64,000 nt of DNA from Pelomonas sp. Root1237 (GTDB taxonomy: Bacteria > Pseudomonadota > Gammaproteobacteria > Burkholderiales > Burkholderiaceae_C). Location: contig NZ_LMDK01000016.1 of the NCBI RefSeq assembly GCF_001425055.1, positions 657,803 through 721,802 on the forward strand. The letters run 5' to 3'. Shown here one piece after another: positions 1 through 9,959 of the stretch (its first letter is position 1; every line of letters begins with the position of its first letter). The notes beneath the pieces are model-generated. The model did not search any database. It had not been told where the DNA came from and worked only from the letters and a program-made list of their open reading frames with translations. The position numbers were made by a program, and so were the translations under genes.

Positions 1-1281
1 CGCGTGCGCCTGGACGGCGGCCAGACCTATCTGGGCCGGGCACTGGGCATCAGCCCGCATCTCGAGATCGACCACGCCTGCTGGCCCACCGAAGTCGGCG
101 AGACCTATCTGCTGGCCACCGACGGCGCCTACGAGCACCTGGACCCGGCGCTCGTCGTCAGCACCGTCAGCCGCCACGGCGCCGAGCTGCAGGCCGCCGC
201 CCAGGCCCTCGTGGCCGTGGCGCTGGCGCGGGGCAGCCAGGACAACGCCACCGTCATGCTGGCGCGCGTTGAATCCCTGCCCGATCAGCTCGCGCCGCCC
301 GTGCAGCGGGAGCGCCTGCGCCTGCCGCCACGGTTGGCCCCACGCATGGAGTTCGAGGGCTACCGCGTCATTCGTGAGCTCTATGCGAGCGCAAGGAGCC
401 AGGTCGTGCTGGCCGTCGATGCCCAGGAGCGCGAATGGGCGCTCAAGCTGCCCTCCGCCGAGATGGGCACCGACAGCCGGGCCCTGGACCGCTTCGCGAT
501 CGAGGAGTGGGTGGCGCGGCGCGTCGACAGCCCGCACGTCATCAAGGCCGCGCCGGCCGAGAAGCGCCGCGAGCACCTCTTCACCGCGATGGAGTTCATC
601 ACCGGCCAGACCCTGGCCCAGTGGATGACCGATCACCCGAAGCCTGGGCTCGACGAGGTGCGCCAGCTCGTCGACCAGATCGCCCGTGGCCTGCAAGCCC
701 TGCATCGCAAGGAAATGCTGCACCAGGACCTGCGGCCCGAGAACCTGATGATCGACCGCCAGGGCACTGTCATCCTCATCGACCTCGCCTCGGCCCATGT
801 GGCGGGCCTGAACGAGGGCCTGGGCGATGCGCGCGCCACCGACATCGCCGGCAGCCTGCAGTACACCGCGCCGGAATACTTCACCGGCGACGGCGGCACG
901 CAGGTGTCCGAGCTGTTCTCGCTGGCCGTGCTGGCCTACCAGATGCTGACCGGCGCCCTGCCCTACGGCCTGCAGGTGCCCCAGGTGCGTGGCCCCCGTG
1001 ACCTGCACAAGCTGCAATACGTGCCGCTGCGCACCCGGCGCCCCGACCTGCCCGACTGGCTGGACCGCGTGCTGCGCAAGGCCTTGCATCCCCAACCCTC
1101 ACGGCGTCAGCAGGCACTGTCAGAGCTGGCGCATGACCTTTATGCACCCGGCCCCGAATTCATGAGCCGGGACCGCACGCCGCTGCAGCAGCGCCATCCG
1201 CTGCTGTTCTGGCGCGTGCTGACGCTGGTTTTCGGCCTGGCGACGCTGGTGTTGCTGGGATTGAGGCTGAGCGGCAGCTGA
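1..1281 (+). CDS. Bifunctional PP2C-type phosphatase / Ser-Thr protein kinase (5' partial)
   Basis: The gene is cut by the window edge. The visible part starts inside the C-terminal end of a PP2C phosphatase: the metal-binding LLATDGAYEHL stretch and the SQDNATVM motif lie in the first 90 residues. A kinase domain follows at about residues 115-385. Visible kinase elements are the VAIK-like lysine in EWALKLPS, the catalytic loop HQDLRPENLMID, the DFG-equivalent LIDLASA, and the APE-like TAPEYF. One membrane helix closes the protein (LTLVFGLATLVLLGL). The glycine-rich loop appears lost and DFG reads DLA, so ATP binding may be unusual. The FHA-domain gene 124 bp downstream is a natural phosphothreonine reader. 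Such fusions often sit near nitrate transport genes in Burkholderiales, which cannot be checked here. Confidence 0.88.
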   Translation, partial: RVRLDGGQTYLGRALGISPHLEIDHACWPTEVGETYLLATDGAYEHLDPALVVSTVSRHGAELQAAAQALVAVALARGSQDNATVMLARVESLPDQLAPPVQRERLRLPPRLAPRMEFEGYRVIRELYASARSQVVLAVDAQEREWALKLPSAEMGTDSRALDRFAIEEWVARRVDSPHVIKAAPAEKRREHLFTAMEFITGQTLAQWMTDHPKPGLDEVRQLVDQIARGLQALHRKEMLHQDLRPENLMIDRQGTVILIDLASAHVAGLNEGLGDARATDIAGSLQYTAPEYFTGDGGTQVSELFSLAVLAYQMLTGALPYGLQVPQVRGPRDLHKLQYVPLRTRRPDLPDWLDRVLRKALHPQPSRRQQALSELAHDLYAPGPEFMSRDRTPLQQRHPLLFWRVLTLVFGLATLVLLGLRLSGS

Positions 1282-1405
1282 CCCCCAACCGAGGGAAGGA
1301 CCGGTGCTCCTGCCCAGTGAATGTGTTTCAGAATGTGCTCATTCCGCAGCACGCGCCGAAAGTGTGTACGCCGCAGGTTGGCGGTAGGAGCGTGGAGGGG
1401 CTTGA

Positions 1406-2518
1406 ATGGGCAGTACGCCGTGGTTTCTGGAGAGCGTGGCCGCCGATGGATCGCGCGTCACGCATCGCATCGACCGGTTGCCGTTCAGCGTGGGTCGCGA
1501 TGCCGGCAATGACCTGACCATCGAGGCGCAGGGGCTGTCTCGACGGCATGCCGAACTGCAGGCCGACGAGGCGGGCGGCCTGCTGGTGGTCGACCTGGGC
1601 AGCACCAACGGCACTTTCGTGAACCACGAGCGCCTGGTGGGCCCGCGGCAGCTGGCACCGAACGACATCATCCATTTCTGCACCGCCGAGTTCCGCCTGA
1701 CCCACGACGAGACGCTTGCTGCGGCCACCGTGGCGGGCCCGCTGCCCATGCGCACGATGGTGGTCTCACCGGGCATGAACCCCCTCAGCCAGAACTTCGT
1801 GCGCCTGGAGGCGCAGTTCCTGGAGTTCCTGGCCGGCCGAGGCCTGACAGCAGCGGCGCAACCCATCGTCGACGCGCGCACGGGCGGGCTGTTCGCCTAC
1901 GAGCTACTGGGCCGCTGCACGCACCCTGAGCTGCCCGGCTCGCCGATGCACCTGTTCCGGATGGCCGCCACGCTGCGGCGCGAGGCCGAGTTGAGCGAAG
2001 CGTTCCGCTCCCATGGCGTAGCGGCGCTGGCACCCAAGGCGCAGGGGATGCGCGTCTTCGTCAACGCCCATCCGAGCGAGACCTTCTCGGAAGAGTTCTT
2101 CCAGGCCCTGCAGGGGCTGCTGGCCCTGCCCACGCGGCCACAGCTGGTGGTGGAGGTGCACGAAAGCGCTGTGGTCGAAGTCGACCGCATGCGCGAGCTG
2201 GCCGAGCGCCTGAACGGCATCGGCGTGGAATTCGCCTACGACGACTTCGGCGCCGGCCAGGCAAGGCTGAACGAGCTGGCCGAGGTGCCGGCGCACTTCG
2301 TCAAGTTCGACATGGGCATCGTGCGCAACCTGCATGAGGCCAGCGAGCGCAAGCAACGCATGGTGCGCGACCTGGTGCGCATGGTGCTGGAGCTGGGCTC
2401 GGTGCCCTTGGCCGAAGGCGTCGAACAGGAGGCCGAGGCCCAGGTCTGCCGTGAGATGGGCTTTCGCCTGATCCAGGGCTATCTGACCGGCAGGCCGATC
2501 ATGGTGGACACGCTGTAG
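1406..2518 (+). CDS. FHA domain - EAL domain protein
   Basis: The 370-residue protein joins an N-terminal FHA phosphopeptide-binding domain (about 20-100) to a C-terminal EAL domain (about 145-365). FHA signatures are present: FSVGRDAGND, LSRRHAEL and STNGTFVN. The EAL motif reads YELLGR rather than EALLR, but the metal and catalytic residues look kept: the Asn of RVFVNAHP, the EVHES glutamates, YDDFGAG, the Lys of FVKFD, LAEGVE and IQGY. It could hydrolyse c-di-GMP or act as a receptor. No membrane segment or GGDEF domain is seen. Pairing with the upstream PP2C/kinase suggests a phosphorylation-gated c-di-GMP output, which is inference. Confidence 0.88.
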   Translation: MGSTPWFLESVAADGSRVTHRIDRLPFSVGRDAGNDLTIEAQGLSRRHAELQADEAGGLLVVDLGSTNGTFVNHERLVGPRQLAPNDIIHFCTAEFRLTHDETLAAATVAGPLPMRTMVVSPGMNPLSQNFVRLEAQFLEFLAGRGLTAAAQPIVDARTGGLFAYELLGRCTHPELPGSPMHLFRMAATLRREAELSEAFRSHGVAALAPKAQGMRVFVNAHPSETFSEEFFQALQGLLALPTRPQLVVEVHESAVVEVDRMRELAERLNGIGVEFAYDDFGAGQARLNELAEVPAHFVKFDMGIVRNLHEASERKQRMVRDLVRMVLELGSVPLAEGVEQEAEAQVCREMGFRLIQGYLTGRPIMVDTL

Positions 2519-2520
2519 CG

Positions 2521-2542
2521 GCTCCCCGGCAGACCGGGGAGC
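2521..2542. terminator. Bidirectional hairpin between convergent genes
   Basis: A perfect 9-bp stem (GCTCCCCGG / CCGGGGAGC) with a 4-nt loop fills the gap between the stop of the FHA-EAL gene and the stop of convergent ntrC. The flanks are only weakly T-rich, so termination efficiency is uncertain. Confidence 0.6.
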
Positions 2543-2550
2543 GGCGTTTC

Positions 2551-4023
<1,473 letters not shown>

Positions 4024-4057
4024 GCGGTTCCTCAGCCCATCCTGTCGGCTTGTGGCG

Positions 4058-5155
4058 TCAAGGCAAGGGCAGCGTGATTCGGAAATTCGTCAGGCCCGGC
4101 TCGCTTTCGCAATCGATCATGCCCTGATGTTGCTGGGCGATCGTCTGCGCAAGCGTGAGTCCGAGTCCCGAGCCGCCCTCCCGCCCTGAGACCAGGGGAA
4201 AGAAGATGCGATCCCGGATCTCGGCGGGGACGCCGGGACCGTTGTCCTCAATATGCAATTCCAATGCCAAGCGCCAGCGCTGCTTGCCGATGGTCACCTG
4301 CCGGGCCACCCGCGTGCGCAAAACGATCTGGGCGTCGCCGGCCGCGATGCGCGAACCCAGCACCTGCGCGGCGTTCTGCACGATGTTCAACACCATCTGG
4401 ATCAACTGCTCGCGGTCGCCGCGGAAATCCGGCAGCGAGGTGTCGTAGTCGCGGTGAATGACCAGGCCCTTGGGATGCTCGATGAGCACCAGCGCGCGCA
4501 CCCGCTCGCAGATCTCGTGGATGTTGGCATCACCGACGACCTGGGCGCGGCGATGCGGGGCCAGCAGGCGGTCGACCAGGCTTTGCAGGCGGTCCACCTC
4601 ATGCACGATGACCTGGGTGTATTCGGTCAGCTCGGGATTGCCGTCTTGCAGTTCCAGCGCCAGCAGTTGCGCTGCACCGCGGATGCCCCCCAGCGGGTTC
4701 TTGATCTCGTGGGCGAGGTTGCGGGTCAGCTCCTTGGTGGCCTGGACCTGGTCGAGGCTGCGCTCGTCACGGTCCTGGCGCGCCTGCTGGGCAATCTCGA
4801 TGAGCTCCACCAGCACGCGCGGCACGTCGTCGTCGCCCGCATCCATCTGCGACACGATGACATGCACGGGCAGCCCATCCTCGTGGGCCCAGGAGCCGCG
4901 GCGCAGCAAGGCGTCGAAGCGGCTGCTGGAGTAATGGTTGGCAGCAACGCCGGCCAGGGTCTCGGTGAGGCGCTGGGCGTCATCGAACCAGTCGGGCAAC
5001 TGGGCCTTCTGCACGCTGCGGCGCGACAGCCGCATGACGTTCTCGAAGGCGGCATTGGCGAACAGGCATTCGCCCTCCGCGCTGGTGACAACGACCATGG
5101 TCGCCAGCAAGTCCAGGCCGGCAAATTCCGCCGGCAGCAAAAAGGTATCGGTCAT
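4058..5155 (-). CDS. ntrB: Nitrogen regulation sensor histidine kinase NtrB
   Basis: A 365-residue soluble kinase without membrane helices, as usual for NtrB. An N-terminal PAS domain (about 10-130) precedes the H-box LAHEIKNPLGGIRGAAQLL, whose His is autophosphorylated. The ATPase domain has the N-box MVLNIVQNAAQ, G1 box DNGPGVP and G2 box GGSGLGLTLAQ. Controlled by PII proteins, it phosphorylates or dephosphorylates NtrC according to nitrogen status. The start ATG at 5155 is 24 bp after the DUF4124 gene; ntrC follows after 34 bp, so the three are probably co-transcribed. Confidence 0.97.
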   Translation of the reverse strand: MTDTFLLPAEFAGLDLLATMVVVTSAEGECLFANAAFENVMRLSRRSVQKAQLPDWFDDAQRLTETLAGVAANHYSSSRFDALLRRGSWAHEDGLPVHVIVSQMDAGDDDVPRVLVELIEIAQQARQDRDERSLDQVQATKELTRNLAHEIKNPLGGIRGAAQLLALELQDGNPELTEYTQVIVHEVDRLQSLVDRLLAPHRRAQVVGDANIHEICERVRALVLIEHPKGLVIHRDYDTSLPDFRGDREQLIQMVLNIVQNAAQVLGSRIAAGDAQIVLRTRVARQVTIGKQRWRLALELHIEDNGPGVPAEIRDRIFFPLVSGREGGSGLGLTLAQTIAQQHQGMIDCESEPGLTNFRITLPLP

Positions 5156-5179
5156 GGAGCGCCGGAGGCGCTCTGCGCC

Positions 5180-5671
5180 TCAGGGAAGTTTGGCGATTTC
5201 GCGCTTGAGCGCCTGGATGTCGGACTCGTGGCGGGCGATGCTGTCCTTGAGCTCGGCCATGCGGTCGAGGTACTTCTGGTAGTTGCGCTCGTCGCCGCGG
5301 CGCTCACCCTGGCCGTTGTTGAACTCGCGCTGCGCGGCCGCGAGGCGTTCTTCCGCCTGGCGCAGCTCGGTCTGCAGCACGCGGCGGCGCTCGTCGTCGC
5401 GCACGCGCTGCTGGCCGGCGTCGATGCGGCTTTCAGCACCGCGCGGCCCCTCGGCCACCGGTGCCGCCGAAGCGCTGGCGCGCGGCCTGGGTGCCTGCAA
5501 GACGGTGATCGGCGTGCCTTCGATCGTGCGGCAGCCCTTCTCGTTGGCTTCCTTCGCGCTCAAGGCATCGGTGTAGAGCACCGGCGGCCCGGGGCAGCGA
5601 TAGACCGTGCCCTGGGCTTGCGCGCCCAGGCTGGCCAGGACGAACAACGGAGCCAGCAATCGATTCAGCAT
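5180..5671 (-). CDS. DUF4124-type secreted coiled-coil protein
   Basis: The chosen start (ATG at 5671) gives 163 residues beginning with a signal peptide (MLNRLLAPLFVLASLGAQAQ). After cleavage comes a short DUF4124-like segment (TVYRCPGPPVLYTDALS), then a long charged helix rich in Glu, Arg and Gln (about 85-160), probably a coiled coil. An in-frame codon at 5743 would bury the signal peptide and run through the glnA terminator, so it was rejected. The gene lies between glnA and ntrB; homologues are common at this position in Burkholderiales, but the function is unknown. Confidence 0.8.
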   Translation of the reverse strand: MLNRLLAPLFVLASLGAQAQGTVYRCPGPPVLYTDALSAKEANEKGCRTIEGTPITVLQAPRPRASASAAPVAEGPRGAESRIDAGQQRVRDDERRRVLQTELRQAEERLAAAQREFNNGQGERRGDERNYQKYLDRMAELKDSIARHESDIQALKREIAKLP

Positions 5672-5699
5672 GGCGGGATTGTGGCTCAGCGTCGGCAAC

Positions 5700-5728
5700 A
5701 AAAAAGGGGCCGCACCAGCGGCCCCCTT
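5700..5728 (-). terminator. Rho-independent terminator of glnA
   Basis: On the minus strand an 8-bp perfect stem (GGGGCCGC / GCGGCCCC, 5706-5725) with a 4-nt loop is followed by six T residues. It lies 45 bp past the glnA stop and before the DUF4124 start, so it should separate glnA from ntrBC or let only part of transcription through. Confidence 0.88.
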
Positions 5729-5770
5729 CCACGGGGATGACACAGGCAGCGCGTGTGCTGCCCATGGCCA

Positions 5771-7186
5771 TCACAGCGCGTAGTACATGTCGAACTCGAC
5801 CGGGTGCGTGGCCATGCGGAAGCGCGTCACTTCCTGCATCTTCAGCTCGATGTAGGCATCGATGTAGCTGTCGGTGAACACGCCACCCTTGGTCAGGAAG
5901 GAGCGGCCCTTGTCCAGGTAGTCCAGCGCCTGGTCGAGGCTGTGGCAGACGGTCGGGATCTTCGCGTCTTCCTCGGGCGGCAGGTGGTACAGGTCCTTGG
6001 TGGCGGCTTCGCCCGGATGGATCTTGTTCTCCACGCCGTCCAGGCCGGCCATCAGCAGCGCGCTGAAGGCCAGGTAGGGGTTGGCGGAAGGATCCGGGAA
6101 GCGCGCTTCGATGCGGCGGCCCTTGGGGTTGGCGACGTAGGGAATGCGGATCGAGGCCGAGCGGTTCTTGGCCGAGTAGGCCAGCTTCACCGGGGCTTCG
6201 AAGCCGGGCACCAGACGCTTGTACGAGTTCGTACCGGGGTTGGTGATGGCGTTCAGCGCGCGGGCGTGCTTGATGATGCCGCCGATGTAGTACAGCGCGA
6301 ATTCGCTCAGGCCGGCGTAACCGTCACCGGCGAACAGGTTCTTGCCGTCCTTCCAGACGGACTGGTGAACGTGCATGCCGCTGCCGTTGTCGCCCACCAG
6401 GGGCTTGGGCATGAAGGTCGCGGTCTTGCCATAGGCATGGGCGACGTTCTGGATGATGTACTTCTGCAGCTGCAGCCAGTCGGCGCGCTGCACCAGCGAG
6501 CTGAACTTGGTGCCGATTTCCATCTGGCCCGCGTTCGCCACTTCGTGGTGATGCACCTCGACCGGAATGCCCATCTGCTCGAGGATCAGGCACATCTCCG
6601 AGCGCATGTCCTGGCCGCTGTCGACCGGGGGCACGGGGAAGTAGCCGCCCTTGACGGTGGGACGGTAGCCGGAGTTGCCGTGCTCGTATTCCTTGGAGGA
6701 GTTCCAGGCGCCTTCCTCGGACTCGATCTTGAAGAACGAGCCGGACATTTCATTGCCCCAGCGCACGCTGTCGAAGATGAAGAACTCGGGTTCCGGGCCG
6801 AAATAAGCCGTGTCGCCCAGGCCGGAAGCCTTCAGATAAGCCTCGGCGCGCTTGGCCAGCGAACGCGGGTCGCGCTCATAGGCCTTGCCGTCGGCCGGGT
6901 CGACCACGTCGCAGGACAGGATCAGCGTCGGCTCTTCGAAGAAGGGGTCGATGTTGGCGGTGTTCGGATCGGGCATGAGCAGCATGTCCGAGGCTTCGAT
7001 GCCCTTCCAGCCGGCGATCGAGGAGCCGTCGAAGGCGTGGCCCGAAATGAACTTGTCTTCGTCGAAATGGGAGACCGGCACGGAGACGTGCTGCTCCTTG
7101 CCACGGGTATCGGTGAAGCGGAAGTCAACGAACTTGACTTCGTTTTCCTTGACGATGTTCATCACATCGGCGACGGTCTTGGCCAT
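5771..7186 (-). CDS. glnA: Glutamine synthetase type I
   Basis: A 471-residue class I glutamine synthetase, the normal length for the adenylylated GSI-beta type. It condenses ammonia and glutamate to glutamine with ATP. Visible signatures are FDGSSIAGW, the glutamate-binding [10 protein letters not shown], the ATP-binding [10 protein letters not shown] region, and the adenylylation site around [10 protein letters not shown]. The ATG at 7186 was chosen over an adjacent in-frame TTG because AGGAGC lies at proper spacing. A sigma-54 promoter at 7265-7283 and NtrC sites at 7358-7395 predict NtrC-dependent expression, with a leader of about 70 nt. Confidence 0.98.
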   Translation of the reverse strand: MAKTVADVMNIVKENEVKFVDFRFTDTRGKEQHVSVPVSHFDEDKFISGHAFDGSSIAGWKGIEASDMLLMPDPNTANIDPFFEEPTLILSCDVVDPADGKAYERDPRSLAKRAEAYLKASGLGDTAYFGPEPEFFIFDSVRWGNEMSGSFFKIESEEGAWNSSKEYEHGNSGYRPTVKGGYFPVPPVDSGQDMRSEMCLILEQMGIPVEVHHHEVANAGQMEIGTKFSSLVQRADWLQLQKYIIQNVAHAYGKTATFMPKPLVGDNGSGMHVHQSVWKDGKNLFAGDGYAGLSEFALYYIGGIIKHARALNAITNPGTNSYKRLVPGFEAPVKLAYSAKNRSASIRIPYVANPKGRRIEARFPDPSANPYLAFSALLMAGLDGVENKIHPGEAATKDLYHLPPEEDAKIPTVCHSLDQALDYLDKGRSFLTKGGVFTDSYIDAYIELKMQEVTRFRMATHPVEFDMYYAL

Positions 7187-7264
7187 CAATAGCTCCTAGC
7201 GGGATCTGGACAGGGGTGGAATGCCGCCACCGACGCACACGCGCCAGCGGCCACGGGGGGATTT

Positions 7265-7283
7265 AAAGCAGGTTGCATGCCAG
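7265..7283 (-). promoter_or_regulatory. Sigma-54 promoter of glnA
   Basis: The minus strand reads CTGGCATGCAACCTGCTTT, with the diagnostic GG-N10-GC spacing and close match to TGGCAC-N5-TTGC. The predicted start is near 7256, giving a leader of about 70 nt before the glnA ATG. Confidence 0.85.
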
Positions 7284-7352
7284 ATGCACCGACATGGGTT
7301 GCTGCCCGGCATCGCCGGGGATTATGTGGCGGGGCCCGTGACAGCGCGAGAA

Positions 7353-8144
7353 CTATCGCACCAGCTCGGTGCCGATGGTTGCACCAAACTGGATCACGCC
7401 CCGCTTCAGGGCGTCATAGGCGACGTCGAGGCTTTGCGCCTCCCCCTTCACTCCCAACTCGATACAGCGTCCCCATTGCGGATGGTCGACGCTCGGCAGG
7501 CTGAAGACCTTGATGCCGGCGAACTCGGCCTCGATGGCCTCCATCAGCGGCGTCAGGCTGGCCTCCATCGCGCCCTGCACGATCAGCGAGCGCTCGATGA
7601 CGCCGGCCTGGCGATGCAATTGCGGGAAGCGGTCCAGCACCCAGGCCATCATCGGATGCGCCATGACCGGAAAACCCGGCACGAAGTGGACGTTGCCCAC
7701 GAAGAAGCCGGGGATCTTGTTGAAGGGGTTGGGCACGATGCCGGCGCCTTCCGGGAAGACGCCCATCTCCAACCGGCGCAGCGTGTCGGGCTCGTCGGCC
7801 GTCACCGTCTTGCCCTGTTCGGCCGCCATCTGCTGGATGCGCTGCCAGATCAGCTCGCGCGCCTCGGGGTGCAGGGCCAGCGGCCGGCCTAGCGCCGCTG
7901 CGGCGGACTGGCGGGTGTGATCGTCGGGCGTCGCGCCAATGCCGCCACAGCTGACGATGAGATCACCGCTCGCAAAAGCCTCGCGCAGCTTGCCGACAAG
8001 CTGCTCACGGTCATCGCCCAGGTATTGCGCCCAGGCGAGCTGCATGCCGCGCTGCCCCAGCAACTCGATGAACTTGGCCAGGTGCGAGTCCTGGCGTTTG
8101 CCCGAGAGGATCTCGTCGCCAATGATGATGAGACCCACTTGCAT
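7353..8144 (-). CDS. CinA N-terminal-like molybdopterin-binding (MoCF/MPTb) domain protein
   Basis: A 263-residue protein starting at ATG 8144. The N terminus (MQVGLIIIGDEILSGK) and the following VSCGGIGATPDDHT are the hallmarks of the MoaB/MogA-like fold in the N-terminal half of CinA. The nicotinamide-nucleotide deamidase half of full CinA is absent, as in many standalone COG1058 proteins annotated as competence/damage-inducible protein A. Its function is poorly defined. It is last in the five-gene leftward operon, 4 bp after the EI24 gene. Its last codons and stop overlap the NtrC-binding region of glnA. Confidence 0.88.
   Translation of the reverse strand: MQVGLIIIGDEILSGKRQDSHLAKFIELLGQRGMQLAWAQYLGDDREQLVGKLREAFASGDLIVSCGGIGATPDDHTRQSAAAALGRPLALHPEARELIWQRIQQMAAEQGKTVTADEPDTLRRLEMGVFPEGAGIVPNPFNKIPGFFVGNVHFVPGFPVMAHPMMAWVLDRFPQLHRQAGVIERSLIVQGAMEASLTPLMEAIEAEFAGIKVFSLPSVDHPQWGRCIELGVKGEAQSLDVAYDALKRGVIQFGATIGTELVR
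7358..7372. promoter_or_regulatory. NtrC-binding site, strong
   Basis: GCACCAGCTCGGTGC is a perfect GCACC-N5-GGTGC dyad as recognised by NtrC. Its centre is about 109 bp upstream of the predicted glnA start, close to the classical position of NtrC enhancers at enterobacterial glnA. It overlaps the 3' end of the CinA-like gene. Confidence 0.8.
7381..7395. promoter_or_regulatory. NtrC-binding site, weaker
   Basis: GCACCAAACTGGATC matches the NtrC dyad fully in its left half and in three of five positions of the right half. Its centre is 23 bp (about two helical turns) upstream of the strong site, which would allow cooperative binding. It lies inside the CinA-like coding region. Confidence 0.6.
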
Positions 8145-8148
8145 AGCT

Positions 8149-8982
8149 TCAGCTTTCGATGAGGACGGCAGATTCAGCCACCGGCTCCGCCGCCCGCCGC
8201 GCCTGCAGGGCGCCCAGCGCGTAATGGGTGAACCAGGCGGTCGAGAAGGCGAAGACCAAGGTGTACAGCCAGATCGCCAGCAGCACGACGAAGGGCGCAA
8301 AGATGACGGCGGCCACACCGGAAACGGCCCAGATCAGTGACGGCACTGCGCCGAGATAACCGCAGACCACGCCCATGGCCAGCATCGGGATGCGGTGCTC
8401 CTTCAGCAATGCGCGGCGCTCCTCGGCGGAGGCATGGTCCGCCAGCACGTCGAAGCCGAAGACACGGTAGGTCAGCCAGCCCCAGATCAACGGCGGCAGC
8501 ACCATGACGAGGGGCGGGATCAGCCACAGCGGCATGGACAGCAGGATGAGCACCAGCGCGATGACGGTGGCGCCCAGCGAGGCCGCGACGCTCTGCATCA
8601 GCGTGCCGCCGCGCTTCTTCTCCAGCAGCGGGAAGCGGCGCTGGGCGACGAGGCGGACGATGGCCGGCGTCATCAGCAGCGCGACCAGCAGCAGGCTCAT
8701 CAGAATGACGACCGGCAGCACGCCAGCCAGCACGACGATGGCCGCCAACGCGCTGCGGAAGGCCTGCAGACCCCAGCTGTCCAGCCACTGCAGCAGGCTC
8801 TCGATGAGGCGCCAGCTCTCCAGCGTCGCGCGCACTGCGGCAATGGCGCCCTCCCAGAAGAAGAACATGAAGCCGAACACCAGCACGCCACAGATGAGCA
8901 GCGGCAGCAACGACAGCCCGATAACGCGCGGATGCAGGCAGTAGGCGGCGGCGCGCCAGAAGGAGTCGACGAGGCTTTGCAT
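8149..8982 (-). CDS. EI24-domain integral membrane protein
   Basis: A 277-residue polytopic membrane protein with several long hydrophobic segments, for example LSLLPLLICGVLVFGFMFFF near the N terminus, AIVVLAGVLPVVILMSLLLV, and VIFAPFVVLLAIWLYTLVFA near the C terminus. It resembles the EI24/CysZ-like family, but a sulfate transport role is not implied. The start ATG overlaps the stop of the upstream fatty acid hydroxylase gene in a TGATG junction, which implies translational coupling. Only 4 bp separate it from the CinA-like gene. Confidence 0.85.
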   Translation of the reverse strand: MQSLVDSFWRAAAYCLHPRVIGLSLLPLLICGVLVFGFMFFFWEGAIAAVRATLESWRLIESLLQWLDSWGLQAFRSALAAIVVLAGVLPVVILMSLLLVALLMTPAIVRLVAQRRFPLLEKKRGGTLMQSVAASLGATVIALVLILLSMPLWLIPPLVMVLPPLIWGWLTYRVFGFDVLADHASAEERRALLKEHRIPMLAMGVVCGYLGAVPSLIWAVSGVAAVIFAPFVVLLAIWLYTLVFAFSTAWFTHYALGALQARRAAEPVAESAVLIES

Positions 8983-9959
8983 CAAGCGGCTTTCCTGAAC
9001 GAGCGGAACAGGCGGGTCAGCCCCAGCCATTGCTGGTGCCAGAAGCCGCCGCCGTAGTCGCGGCCACCTTCCTCGGGCAACTGGTCGCGCACACCGGTGG
9101 CGTCGAAGCGATTCTCGAAGTTGGCGGTGCGGAACAGCAGGTCCCATAGCGGCAGCAGGACGCCGAAGTTGTGGCCGCCCAGCGTGCCGCGGCCACCGGA
9201 TTCGTGGCCGATGCCGATGCTGTGGTGCAGGCGGTGGAAGCGTGGGCTGATCAAGAGGCGCTCGCCGATGCGCCCAAAGCTGATGCGCGCGTTCGCATGC
9301 TGCAGGCTCTCGTGCAGCTGGGTGATGACGGTGATGGCGACGAACTGCCCCGGCTCCACACCGATGAGGCGGGCCAGCAGGGCCAGCGCCGTGCCGAGCA
9401 GCACGTCGTCCAGCAGGTGATTGCGGTTGTCGCTCCACATCGTCATCTGGCGTTGGCTGTGGTGCAGGCTGTGCAGGGCCCACCACCAGTTGAACTGGTG
9501 CTGGGCGCGGTGCAGCCAGTAGCCGACGAAGTCGAAGACGGCGAGGTAGAGCAGCAGGCTGACCCAGGCGACATCGGTCACGCCGGGCCAGATGCCGTCG
9601 AGCTGCCAGGTCGGCAGGCCCGCCATGCGCAGTTCGCCAGCGATGCCGTCCCACAGCGGCTCGATGCTGAAGAAGATCAACAGGCGAACGAGGCCGAGGC
9701 GGTGGATCAGCGTGTAGATGACGTCGGTGCGCACGGCCGCGTGGTCAGTCACCGGCTCGACCGGCCAGCGCCGCTCCAGGATGCCGATGCCCAAAACGAT
9801 GACGACGATCTGGATCAGCCCCAGTAGCAGCCAGCCGGTCGCATCGAAGGCGTCCTCCAGCAGGTTGCCAAAGCCCAGTCCGAACACGACCGGCTGCACG
9901 ACGGACTCGTAGAGCCACAGCTGCAGGCTGTCGAAGGCGTTGGCGATCCAGTCGATCAC
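8982..9959 (-). CDS. Sterol desaturase / fatty acid hydroxylase family membrane protein
   Basis: A 325-residue membrane di-iron enzyme candidate. The His clusters of the family are all present: HRAQH, HSLHH and HRLHH, plus further histidines between them. Several hydrophobic helices occupy the N-terminal half. Members hydroxylate or desaturate lipids; the substrate cannot be told from sequence. The start is GTG at 9959, which overlaps the deacetylase stop (GTGA); no ATG gives a sensible N terminus. It is part of the overlapping leftward operon. Confidence 0.88.
   Translation of the reverse strand: MIDWIANAFDSLQLWLYESVVQPVVFGLGFGNLLEDAFDATGWLLLGLIQIVVIVLGIGILERRWPVEPVTDHAAVRTDVIYTLIHRLGLVRLLIFFSIEPLWDGIAGELRMAGLPTWQLDGIWPGVTDVAWVSLLLYLAVFDFVGYWLHRAQHQFNWWWALHSLHHSQRQMTMWSDNRNHLLDDVLLGTALALLARLIGVEPGQFVAITVITQLHESLQHANARISFGRIGERLLISPRFHRLHHSIGIGHESGGRGTLGGHNFGVLLPLWDLLFRTANFENRFDATGVRDQLPEEGGRDYGGGFWHQQWLGLTRLFRSFRKAA

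Noticed and set aside
4253-5740. Long plus-strand open frame opposite ntrB and the DUF4124 gene
   Set aside because: Antisense shadow; ntrB has all kinase motifs and correct spacing to ntrC.
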